Positions 32,394 to 42,833 of a DNA stretch of 64,000 nucleotides are shown here, piece after piece (the stretch's first letter is position 1; each line of letters begins with the position of its first letter). Both the position numbers and the translations under genes were made by a program. The notes beneath the pieces are model-generated. The model was not told where the DNA came from, did no database searches, and saw only the letters and a list, made by a program, of their open reading frames with translations. The stretch is taken from contig WIUZ02000021.1 in the NCBI GenBank assembly GCA_015956445.1, positions 1-64,000 of the forward strand, read 5' to 3'. Source of the DNA: Thelephora terrestris. Its lineage: Eukaryota > Basidiomycota > Agaricomycetes > Thelephorales > Thelephoraceae.

Positions 32394-33361
32394 TCATTGC
32401 ACCCATCTTGGTGGTAAAGGTCTGGGCCCAAAAATCCTGAATCCCTCTCCCCCATGCTTATGAGCATCTAAGAGATATATGTGTTCACTTCTGTGATTTT
32501 TAGAGCATTGTGGAACCATTTGGGTCACCCCCTCCCAACACCCACAAGGGGGTCCAATCATGCAGGACACCTCCAAAATTCTTGATCTCTCCTGGAAGGT
32601 CCTCCTTGGTGCTATAGTAGCTTGGGGAATGCAGACATGGGACCTTGATGTGCTCATACATTTTCCCAGTTCCCCCTGGTGAGCATGTGGAAATGTCCAA
32701 ACAGGAGGGCCAGACCTTTGCCCAAAAATCTTTAATCCTTCTCTCCCATCCTCATGAGCATCTACAAGGTATATGTGTTCACTTCTGTGATTTTTAGAGC
32801 ATTGTGGAACCATTTGGGTCACCCCCTCCCAACACCCACAAGGGGATCCAATCATGCAGGACACCTCCAAAATTCTTGATCTCTCCTGGAAGGTCCTCCT
32901 TGGTGCTATAGTAGTCTGGGGAATGTGGATACTGGACCCTGATGTGCTCACACATTTGCCCAGTTCCCCCTGGTGAGCATATGGAAATGTCCAAACAGGA
33001 GGTCCAGACCTTTGCCTAAAAATCCTGAAACCCTCTCCCCCATCCTTATGAGCATCTACAAGGTGTATGTGTCCACTTCTGTGATTTTTAGAGCATTGTG
33101 GAACCATTTGGGTCACCCCCTCCCCAACACACAGGAGGCACAAAGTCAAATCATGCAGGACACCTCCAAAATTCTGGATTTCTCCTGGAAGGTCCTCCTT
33201 GGCCCTATAGTAGTCTAGGGAACCCTACTATGGGACTCTAATGCACTCATACATTTGCCCAGAGGACACTTTTCCTCCTGGTAAAGATGTGGAAATATCT
33301 CGAAAACCGGTCCGCCAATTTTCTTCAGAGTGGGTGGGGATTGATCCCACAGATGTCCTCT
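32394..33361. repeat. 290-bp repeat array B with the same terminal cap
   Basis: About three units of the family seen at 26625-27357, ending in the same cap, which finishes at GATGTCCTCT. Arrays A and B are about 95 percent identical over the last unit and cap, so one was copied from the other or both belong to a dispersed element with a fixed end. Confidence 0.88.
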
Positions 33362-33426
33362 ATGATATTCAAGTCTTCCTGGGGGAGATTAAATGTTGTT
33401 GTTCTAACTCACAGTCCTAAGTCACC

Positions 33427-33594
33427 CTTTAATAGCTCGTTGTGGATTCGCTAGGAATAGTACGCGCGTGTGTGTGTTTTGAATGATTGGTGTGAAGGAT
33501 AAGGAATGTGAAGCATTCAAAACATAAGAATTGGTAAGAAGAGTTCGAAGAAAGAGCGTGTTATAAAAAGTTTAAAAATACCATGTTCCTGACA
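33427..33594 (-). mobile_element. partial copy of the TGTCAGG element (5' end only, inverted)
   Basis: Read on the minus strand, this segment starts TGTCAGGAACATGG at 33594 and matches the first ~170 bp of the 3.3-kb elements at 37923 and 42658, including the ATAACACGCTCTTTCTTCGA stretch. The match stops near 33427. It lies directly against the 3' end of the PHD-like gene. It is an old fragment, with the rest of the element absent. Confidence 0.8.
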
Positions 33595-33612
33595 GCGAGG
33601 TAACTCCATCGC

Positions 33613-34808
33613 CTACTCTTGGGCAACCTTCTTGAGTTCGTTCCTAGCTTCTTCAACCCGCACGACTGATCCGCACGAAAGCATAAATAAGGACGAGTAT
33701 TTCATCCCTGCTACGTAGTCGCGTACGGCTTTGCCAACGATAACCTGAAAAAACTTGAAATTGTTTTAGCCTTACGTTGCAGCGTTAACTGGTTGCCTAC
33801 ATATTCGATGGTAGCAGAGAGAGGTGTCTGATACTCGTCGCTCTTGGAAGTGATGAAAAGATCGCCCCTTTCATCATCTGAATGCGTGTGGACTATGACG
33901 ACCACATGATCAAAGGTATTCCTAAGGGCAGGCATTGTGAGAATCTCGGTTTCCATATTGCGTAGAAGAAAACCTACATCTTTCTGAGACGCTGCACCCT
34001 TTTCACCATGGAGGCCTCATGTTGTTTTTGAGCTTCATCGTTGTTGAGATCGAAGAGGATTTTTTCGTGGTGGATGTTGCCCTTATGTTCCCGGGTATAG
34101 TTCGAAACCAGGGACATGAACAACATCGAACCTGCAGTACCCGTGTCCACCAGCGATTCAAGGATGAACTCGATTATGACCAATCAAGGTGTTCTGAGCC
34201 GGTTCTTGTATGTACTGGTAAGATTGTGGGTAGCCACCTCCATACCCAATGGAAAGACTGGCTTCCCGCTGCTCTTGTAAAAGAGCCCCTAAGAACTAAT
34301 CAGGATGTCGTTGTATTTCATCCAGAGCATCGACTGACCTCGAAAAGCGCACCCCGATGAGTACATCCCACGCATTTGTAATAGCAGGTGCTCAAGACTT
34401 GGTTGGTAACTTCGATGAGACCTGGGACACACGTCCCGCAGTTTGCAGCACCGCAGTTGTTGCATGTGACCAAGGTATCATGGCCGTCAGAGCACAGTGC
34501 ACACCACTGTGGATATGAGAATGATGACCCAAAAGTAGAGAGGGAGGGAGACGCACATCATCGGTAAACGGATCGCCCGCTTCTGGTTTATCCAGGTTCT
34601 CCTCTACCTGCATAACGTCACCTTGATCCCCCCCTTCAATCTCCATAGGCGGTGGGGTAGGGACCGCAGATGCAACACTTGAACTCCGGGAACCCCGGGA
34701 AGAGGCAGAGCGGGATCTAAGGAGCCGATCTGGAACCGGCACCAGTTCTATCCTTTTGGCGAGACCCCCAACGGATTTACGTGCAGTATTCTTTCGCCTT
34801 TTCACCAT
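33613..34808 (-). CDS. PHD-like Cys-rich protein of a family expanded in Agaricomycetes
   Basis: The start is chosen at 34808, giving MVKRRKNTARK, a basic nuclear-signal-like N-terminus. Exon 1 (34808-34557) joins exon 2 (34506-34353) across a GTGCGT..CAG intron. Exon 2 encodes WCALCSDGHDTLVTCNNCGA followed by NCGTCV and YYKCVGC, a PHD-like Cys pattern. Exon 3 (from 34288) continues with FYKSSGKPVFP. Downstream frames encode ILFDLNNDEA, then VVIVHTHSDDERGDLFI and FMLSCGSVV, in the order I recall from a large Agaricomycete family. The joint near 34190 changes frame, so either an intron is missed or the copy is damaged. The last block stops at 33613, only about 20 bases before the TGTCAGG element fragment. 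The function of the family is unknown to me. Confidence 0.6.
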
Positions 34809-35834
34809 GATGCTGGAGGGGTTGTGATTGGAAGGGGTGGGACAGCAACGTGGAGGGAGGATTGGTGGTGGAGGAAGAAGAAGAGAGAAGTGACTCGATC
34901 TAAAGGTGACTCGTTTTTCTACGACTGGAGCTAGCGCTTGGGGCTGCTTCCACGTGGCTGTCTGAAATTTTCTGAAAAGGAATCGCAATTTAACGTTTGA
35001 ATGATGTGGAAGAGGATGGATCAAATATTGACTGACTGACACGGGAGTCCCTGCTTCTGATTGGATCAACTCTCCTCTGAGACATGTAGGAACGGTTGCC
35101 ATCCGATAAATCAGAGGCAACCCTGGAGAACGGGGAGGGGAGGGACTAGAGGTGACGGAGCTCGGTCATTCTGACCTCCAGACTCCTCCCAAGCAGTCCC
35201 ATGAAGATAACTGGGATTAGAGAGATGCTACCAACAGGGAGAAGGACGATACATACCCATCGTCCAACTCCCCAGTCTGGACCCACGCAGCACATGGGCG
35301 TCAAAGAGGTGTGGAGGTCTTTGCTAGGGAGAAGTCAATTGGGACCAGTCTCATCTAATGGCAGATCAGGAGGGGCAGGTAGCAGATTCAGGGCTGGGGA
35401 CAGTCGCTGTCAGTTGCTTGTCATGAAGGGCAGGAATTGTATGGCAGTGACCTTATCCTTGGACTTGCCCGTCGATTACCAGGAAATGGAACCAAGGCGT
35501 TTTGTACGTGTGCTTAGTAAAACGAACACCTAGAACAAAACAGGATCAAGAAAAGAATATTGAGCATTCAAAGACACTACCAAAGCTACTGGGCAACCTG
35601 CACAACAGGTACCAGCATACTAGCTAAGTGAGGTTCAGGCGAATTTCCGTTCAAGCTCCACAAAAAAGAGCAGGAAATAATCGGACGAATTTATTGCAGA
35701 ACGTCAACATTGAGATTGACTGGGGAGAGGTAACAAATGGCAGCATAGTATAAAGTAAGCTCAAAATATCTTATGTATAAAAAGATTTAGCCAGTGGGAG
35801 GAGCCAAGAGTAAGAGGAACTCACTGTGATGTGG
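34809..35834. other. intergenic between PHD-like gene and orphan gene
   Basis: The first ~150 bases (34809-34960) are the probable promoter of the PHD-like gene. The rest has no supported gene; the 110-residue frame at 35201-35533 lacks domain or splice context. The right end is the 3' flank of the orphan gene. Confidence 0.5.
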
Positions 35835-38800
35835 TTACGGGCGAAGGGTGGCAACGGATGTCCTGGCCAAGGCTCGAGCGGCTACGAGGAAGGGGAGGTT
35901 GGCTGGATCATACTTGAGTCGTTTCTTCCAGTCCCGGGTCCGGACAGGCCCTGCAGTAGAGGCCATCAGGGCAGCTTTCCTTTCCGTGTACCAGAATTCA
36001 TCCGTGGGGGACCAAGCACCGAGGTCAAGGCCTGAGGAATCCCAATTCGTACATCTTGGCCACCAGCTGAGATGGCCGTCTTGTCGAAAAGCTGTATCTC
36101 GTAAGTAAAATGTCTCTGCAGAATTAATATAAGGTGCCTTACAGGAGAGGGGACACGTAGAGACTCCAACGACAACATCCTCCTGAGTGTCGGTAAGGTC
36201 AGGGGTCCAGTAATGGACTCCGTTCACCACGGCTTCGGAACACGCCTCCAGGTGGAAGAGACGAGTGATGTCAGACTCTTGGGGTGAGGGGAGGACGTCC
36301 ATGGCGATCCTCCGTAGGACACCACCAGCAGACAGAGCTGCAGCGTAAGCGTGTGGGTAGGCTTGGAAGAACCTGAGAGCCTTGTTTTGATAATTGATGT
36401 AGTCTGCACGGTCGAGTTGTCTGTCGAAGTGAGGAACGGGGAAGCTATTGAGGTGGGGAACAAACGAGCCAGGTTCCAGCCTCTCAGGATTGAGGATCTT
36501 GAATGGCAACCCCTTCCTAACCAGGTTGGCCACCAAATTGTCAGGGTCGTGATCCCACCCTTCCCTGTCAATCTGAAGGATGGTGAGCGGGTCTTCAATG
36601 AAAAATTTCCAGTTAACGGGAGGATGCCGAGTGAGGGTGATAATATACCCCTGCAGAGTGGTTGCGGTGGAATGCCTGATCCAAATCCTTGGGCCCCGAA
36701 ACCTAGTTGAAAATCCAGGGTGGCTGGTATCCGGCGACAGATCGCAAATCTTGGGTGGCCAAACTCCTTGGAGGAAAGAATCGTGGAGTTGAATGTAGCT
36801 GGTTAAGGTTCTCCCTTTCAAGCCGAGCCTTTGGGGCCAATGTGCTTCCGTGGTAGGGACAACGTCCCCTGAGACTAGAAGCCCGTATCGTTTGTAGGCA
36901 AAATCTTCAACGGGTATCAGAGGTGGAGGTTTTGGTAGCGAGCTACCTGGAATAGGGATGTCGTCCATTTCAACGTCAGGATCTGTATGAGGCGGGTTAT
37001 CGACTATCCGGTCTTCAAGTTCGGCTAGGCGATGAAGAGCTGGCTCGTCCCCAATGCCATCATCAACATCTTTCACGCTGAGGGGGGATTGGCTGGGGGG
37101 AGGGGCTTCTGCCGATCTGTCCACGAATCCAGCCTGAGGTTGCTGGCATCCAGTGTTGGCATCCACTAGAAAATACTCCACGGGAGCTGGCTCCCCCCAA
37201 GCTTCTTCATCTGGGACGTCGTCACCGTCCTCATAATAGTCGCCATCCATTTCGTCATCTTCATATTCATAGTCATCGACATTGTCGCGTTCGAACCAGG
37301 AGTTTTCATCGGGGGAACCGCTGACCGGGGAAACTGCAGCCATTCTATCGACAACTTCAAGGCGAGGCGTTTGTTCCTCTTTGTGAACTGGAGGTTCCAC
37401 CCATCGAGCGGGTGCAGGCCCTCCCCATGACGGGTTGTTGCCTTCGCCATCTAACTCATAATCGTCTTCCTCATCGTCTTCCTCATAGTCGTCGTAGTAA
37501 TTGCTGACCGCATTCGAAGTGGCGTTGGCAAAGTTGAACTCCTCACAATGGTTCCACTCGTTGAGCTCACAGTCGAACCTAGTACCAAATGAGAGAGTGA
37601 AGGGAATGAAGAAGACTGCAGCTCACCAGAGATGACGACGCTCAAATATTTCCCATTGTTGCGTTACTTGCCCCCTAGTGATCTGCGACCTTCGCCAACC
37701 GAGGACGGTTTTGTTCGTGGTTTCATCCACCGTTTCTGTGCGTTCGAACTCGAAGACCAGAGCACCTTGACCTCCAGGCTGGCTGAAAGTCTGTGCTGCC
37801 TGCTGCCGACTTGACCAGCTCTGTGGTTTGTTCTTAAAGGAATCAATCCTTGCTTTCCTCATCCTAACATACTGGTGGGGATCCATGTTCTGACTCGGGG
37901 TGGCAGGTGGAGATGCGGGTGGTGTCAGGAACATGGTATTTTTAAACTTTTTATAACACGCTCTTTCTTCGAATTCTTCTTACCACTCCTTATGTTTTGA
38001 ATGCTTCACACTCCTTATCCTTCACACCAATCATTCAAAACACACACACACGCGTACTATTCCCAGCGAATCCACAACGAGCTATACAAGTGCTATCTAA
38101 GTCCATCAAAAGTCGACTCTATCTTCGGCAGGCCTCATGGTCATCACCCTTCCATCTCGGAAATCGTAGTGCTGGCCCCTCCTTGCTAGGACCTCCCCGA
38201 ACATAGCGTCACCATCTTCGGCACTCAGCTGAACGACTAGTTCAAGCCGATAGGAAGAGATGCCTTCGAGCGGACCGATCAGCCTCCCAGATGTCACCGA
38301 ACTGCGGAACACCTGGTCCCACATCTCCATCACCGGATGACTGCTCGACAGCGCTATCGACGTAGTCGGCAAGCGACCCTCCGTCTCCCTCGTCGGACCC
38401 CTGGGTGGGATCCTGTCTTGCGAGTCGTAGCTGGTGGCGAAGCTGGATCTCCGACTCGACCTGTCGGTAGGGACGGTTGACCCGATAGCGGAACTCTCGT
38501 CCTCCACCTCGACCAGACTGGTCACCATCCGACTCAACTGGTCGAGGATAGGGATTAGCCGATGGAGCCATGCGATGAGCAGGACGGCGTCGAGAGCGTT
38601 TGCAACGTTGCCCCTTAGTCACCGGACGTACCTCGGCGACCCTCGGAGCATCTTCGGCTCGATCAACCTCCATGACCTCATCCTCGATCTTCACCAACTG
38701 ATGGATTGGCTGCAAGGCGCAGCGCCCACAGTTCTCCTTGTCGGAAGCGGCCAAGGTGGAAGCCGGACCTGGTGTCGGAACGGGAACCGCGTTCTCGATC

Positions 38801-41800
38801 GGAGGCGTCGCATAAGACGACGGGTTAGGCGATGGCAGTACCACCTCGTCGGCGTACTCCAACTCGAACGGAACGTCGGCAGTCCCCTGACCAACTAATT
38901 TGGGACCCTCCTTGCAGTTGCAGGTTTTGTCCTGCAAGGACTCGACCTGCGCTGTCAACACAGCCACCACGTTCTCGAGTTCTTCGGTCTAGGAAATGTC
39001 AGCTTCCATCATTTTAAGCAATGATGAAAGCGGCATTACCTTTTCATCCCTCCTGGCCAACGCTCCCTTGATGTTGTTATCCCTGACCTTCAGACCGGCG
39101 ATCAATTCTTGATGGTTGGCGACCATTGCCTCCAACGCCTCGTTCGTCCCCTGCTGAAAGGCAGCCAAGGTCTCCTTCAATTGAAGACCCTCTGCTGACA
39201 GACGAAGGACGTCTGCCTTCGCCTCCTTCACCTCGCGCTCCAATCGTTCAACCTAGGCGGTTTGGTTAGTCGAGAGTCATACTCGAATATCCAAACGGAG
39301 GACCTACTTTACTCTCCCCTTCCCGAACGAGCGACCACAACAACGACGTGGCGACAGTGGCCTGGCGGACGGCCCGAGGAACGGTTGCTCCGTGCTCCAA
39401 TAGGTCCTGATCGTAGATTCCCCTTTGCAGGGTGTACCAGAGCTCCTTCTTGATCGGATGCTCCAGCTCCCCGAACCTACCCCTCATTCGGAAAGCCACC
39501 TTCTCGGCAATGATCGTACGGACCCAGAGCTCATCGTCCCAGGTCAACCCCATCAAATGAGGCATCGTCTCCCAGAGACGTTCGGCGTCCACTTCCGTGA
39601 CGACCTCCAAGATCTAGAAGCCGTTAGCTGGACATCAACGCCCAAAAGAACGTAACCTCTACCTAGAGGAAGGCGTTAGTGCTAGCACACAAAGCTCTAG
39701 GTCTCCCCCATACCTGGTCATCCGTGGCATAGGGAGTCCCAGCCGCACAGGCGTAGGTTTTGCGAGCAGCAGCACGGCGGTCGATGCGAGAGATGGTGGA
39801 GATGCCATTGGCAACTTTGTAGGTATGGTTGTTGGGGAAGGACATGTTTTGGTAAGATGATGGGGAAATTGCTGGTGTTGCTGATCAAGGATGGCTCCAA
39901 GAAGACGTCCTTCTTATAGCCTAGATCGGTGATCCTTCACGTGACCTACCTCGACGAACCTCATTGGTCCGGGTCACATCAACTTCCGCCCCTGTACCAT
40001 CATCGTCGGCTTACTACATCAAGCTGACACCTCGGCCCGCGGGACGGCCTTGGAAGAACTTCGTTCCGGAACGCCTAGAACGCGCGCGCACTAAAAATAG
40101 GTCTCAAGACCCTGATGACCCCTTTATGACATCATGAACCCCTTTTACGACCTCTCATGACTTTACGATTACGACCAACCCTGGACCCTGATCACACACG
40201 TGGACAGTCACATCACAGTCTCCTAACCGGAGGAAGGACTCGCCGTTATTCGGAAGCATCGCCCTAGGATTCTTCTGGTTAGCCCAGCGCATGTGGAGTA
40301 GCCGTTAGCGTGAAACGCCGGCGAATCTGTAATCCCTCATGTCCCATGAGTCTAGGCCCGACCTCCTCATGTTCGGACGTACGTTGAGGTTACCACTTGT
40401 CCGTGATGCTGTTACCGCCTACAGACAACAAGGGATGTTGAATGTTTCTACTCCCGAATCCAGCTGGCAGAGGCCATGTAAAGGGAGATTGACACCTGGC
40501 CCTTGGGTGAGATCCCCAGGTACGAACTTTTACGACCCCATGCTCCCATTCCTTTTGGACTAGTGTTATCTTTACCCCTATGTTTCATGCAGACATTTCT
40601 TATCTTTTATGCAATCCTTCACACGCTAGTAAGGCCCTTTGTCCTTTATCTTCCCACGCGTCATCTTTGCTCGCTTCCCTTACTTAGCGTTCACACACTC
40701 CTTATCTCCCTTTGTTCTGGCTTGATAAGGGTATATTAGGGTATTGACGTCATGGCCACTCCTTTAGTATAAGTAGCAACTGTGGCTGTATCGTAGTACC
40801 TTAGTTTTGTTACCTCAGGAAATCCTCTGCCCTTCTCAGCCCAGTTGCAGTTAAGGACAAGTCAGAGTTTCTTGTTTGATCCAAGACATCCCCCATCTGC
40901 TCTCCCTCCCGCTCTGCGCGTCAACTGCTCCTCGTAACTATAGACTCTCAGCAGTCATCTTAGAACACCTCGAGCGTCCAGTCGATCAACTGGTGGAGTC
41001 ATCAATCCTGCTGTAGGGATCAACCCTTGTTTGTTAAACTGAACGAAGTACAGTTTAGGTTGGGTTTCTCTTTAGGATTTCGACCTGACTTGTAGTGACC
41101 TCGGACAACCTACCGGAAGAATAGAGACGTGATCGTTCTCTCACAAGCTAGTTGGACTAGTGAGTACTCTGCGGAGTCGGCTCAGTGCACTGGTAGTTGT
41201 TGGGGTAGAGTGGCCCTGATAGGTGGAGGCTGGCGATCAGAGGATGTAGTGGGAGGGAGACTGGCTGGGCGTCGAGGGTGGACCAACCCTGACAAGGAAG
41301 GGGCTGGGGGGTGCCACTTGTTAAGAATCGTGAACATCGGAAACTTGGAATAGGTAGAGAGTCCCAAAGGTATGGACCAGCTGACGTAAACTGGGACTCC
41401 GTAGTCCTGCATCAGCTCAAGGACATCGTACCCGTAATCTTCCGTGTACCTGACAACCACACCAGTAAAGTTTCGACCCTGTTTGATTTCACCTAGCGTA
41501 GCCCAGAGTAGTTTTGTAAGGAAGGCGGGGGTGGAATCATCGGGATCTCGGCGGTTTATGAGTCGGTCAACATGTTGTGGATTTTTGAACAGATCTTCAT
41601 GCTCGGCGTTACCAAAGGGGATAGATTTGTGGGATGAGATGAGGTATGAACAGTAAGCCAGCATATGATGGAACGAAAGAACAGCCGCGACGGATGCGTC
41701 TTTGGCAGGTCTCCTCTTGTCGAAATTGTATTTGTATCGGTAGGAGGAGGGGTAAAAGGGTACCTGGTGCTTGCTGGGGTAACCGCCTGCCTTCAACCGG

Positions 41801-42243
41801 TTTATCAGAGTCAGGATGGCAGTTTCAATCTTCCACCAAAGCTCGCAGGCTTTTTGGTCAATGAAAAATTTGTGTAGTTCCCCTGACACTGTCGGTTTTG
41901 CTTCAAAGTTTCTGAAGATCGGATAATGCAACGAAGTCACAGCAGGGAGATAGGGCAACCAATACTTTTCCCGCTGAGAATAATGTATAGGGAAGCCACG
42001 TGGATTTCCTGCAGGGGTGCCAGGGATGGGATTGCGAGAGAGGGGAAGGGTGAGGTTGCGATCCCAGAGAACGTCATATCTGGGGTTAGATTGGGAAACA
42101 AGTCCCATGGTTTCGGGAGAAGGGTCATGGGCAGGATCCTGTTCGAGTGTCGAGACCAAGTCGTTGCCAAATTTAAAAATCTGGAGCTGATGCTGATTGT
42201 GAGTGACAAATGAAGGCTAACAGCGTAAACGACTTACCGCCAT
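35835..42243 (-). CDS. large Agaricomycete orphan protein (paralog 1), split by a 3.3-kb element
   Basis: Exons on the minus strand: 42243-42238 (ATGGCG only), 42180-37627 (containing the insertion at 37923-41221), 37578-36143 and 36097-35835. Without the element and one 5-bp duplication the exon is continuous and the model gives about 984 residues. Shared blocks with paralog 2 include WLPYLPAV, YCSYLI, YGVPVYVSW, FDCELNEW, an acidic linker, FIEDPLTILQI, PHAYAAALSAGGVLRRIAMD and the C-terminal SWWPR..SGLDLGAWSP. Intron positions are the same in both. There is no signal peptide, membrane segment or catalytic motif. I recall this C-terminal pattern from large families of uncharacterised mushroom proteins. 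As it stands the gene cannot give a full product; it carries one insertion in exon 2 and another in its promoter. Confidence 0.8.
37923..41221 (+). mobile_element. 3.3-kb TG..CA element, copy 1 (solo-LTR-like, carries a gene)
   Basis: Starts TGTCAGGAACATGG and ends GGCCCTGATA, flanked by 5-bp direct repeats GGTGG (37918-37922 and 41222-41226). Length is 3299 bp. The 7-base ends are inverted relative to each other (TGTCAGG/CCTGACA in copy 2). The right 620 bp resemble a fungal LTR: a TATA-like TATAAGTAG near 40770, a pyrimidine-rich leader and a GTTGGGGTAGAGTGG end. The left and middle parts carry a spliced minus-strand gene. No second long direct repeat, polymerase or integrase is present. 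The best reading is a solo LTR or LTR-related non-autonomous element with an unusual cargo gene; a short-TIR DNA element is the alternative. It looks whole and recent by comparison with copy 2. Confidence 0.8.
38106..39845 (-). CDS. cargo gene of element copy 1: coiled-coil protein with basic/Cys C-terminal region
   Basis: The first ATG at 39845 gives MSFPNNHTYKVANG. Exon blocks follow at about 39845-39719, 39615-39306, 39255-39040 and 38990 leftward, separated by short introns with GT..TAG ends. The second block is globular (WETMPHLMGLTWDDELW, MRGRFGELEHPI). The third is a clear heptad coiled coil (VERLEREVKEAKADVLRLSA). The last holds CNCKEGPK, ENCGRC, an acidic stretch, then KRSRRRPAHR. 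Overlapping frames at 38970-38106 leave the C-terminus undecided. The same gene recurs in copy 2. No homology to known transposases is apparent. Function unknown; DNA binding or packaging would be a guess. Confidence 0.6.
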
Positions 42244-42329
42244 CGTACACTACAAAAACAGTAAACAGTGTGTCCTGGAGGAGTAGAGAGCACAAGTCTT
42301 CCCTGGATCAGGTGATCGGAGCAGAGGGG

Positions 42330-42657
42330 AGAGCAAAAACTCAACCAAAGGGTCAACCCTGAGGTGAGGCAATGAGGAGGAAGATGGTGGTCGGGGAGCA
42401 AAAGATAACAGCGAAGTCAGCTTGCTATATAAAGGCTGGGCCATTCCCACGGGGAAGCCCTCACGTGGAGAGAAAAAGGATGATGGGTAGGGGAAAAGGT
42501 GATGGATCGGCAGATCCAGCCAGTGTTTGGTACGGGACGTTCCGTAGATCCCAGCAGGAATACTGGGTAAGGACCTGAAGGGATGGAAAATCAAGATTAG
42601 TTCATCGATCAAAGTGACAGGCGGATAAGTGAGCGACATACGATGGCTGTCAGGAAC
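42330..42657 (-). promoter_or_regulatory. core promoter and leader of orphan paralog 1
   Basis: Read on the minus strand, this segment is about 90 percent identical to 51358-51700, upstream of paralog 2. It contains a TATA box (TTTATATAGC, near 42431-42424) about 190 bp before the ATG at 42243. The similarity stops around 42330, before the coding region. The open frame starting MSLTYPPV at 42639 therefore probably reflects promoter/leader DNA rather than protein. Confidence 0.7.
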
Positions 42658-42833
42658 ATGGTATTTTTAAACTTTTTATAACACGCTCTTTCTTCGAACT
42701 CTTCTTACCAATTCTTATGTTTGAATGCTTCACATTCCTTATCCTTCACACCATTCATTCAAAACACACAAAACGCGCATACATTCACGGCAATACGAAA
42801 CAACCTGGCTATACAAATGCTTCTACAACGTCC

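Noticed and set aside
42250-42639. Open frame starting MSLTYPPVTLIDELI as N-terminus of orphan paralog 1
   Set aside because: The matching DNA upstream of paralog 2 is nearly identical but not open in this frame, contains the TATA box, and lies before a better start (two-codon exon shared by both genes).
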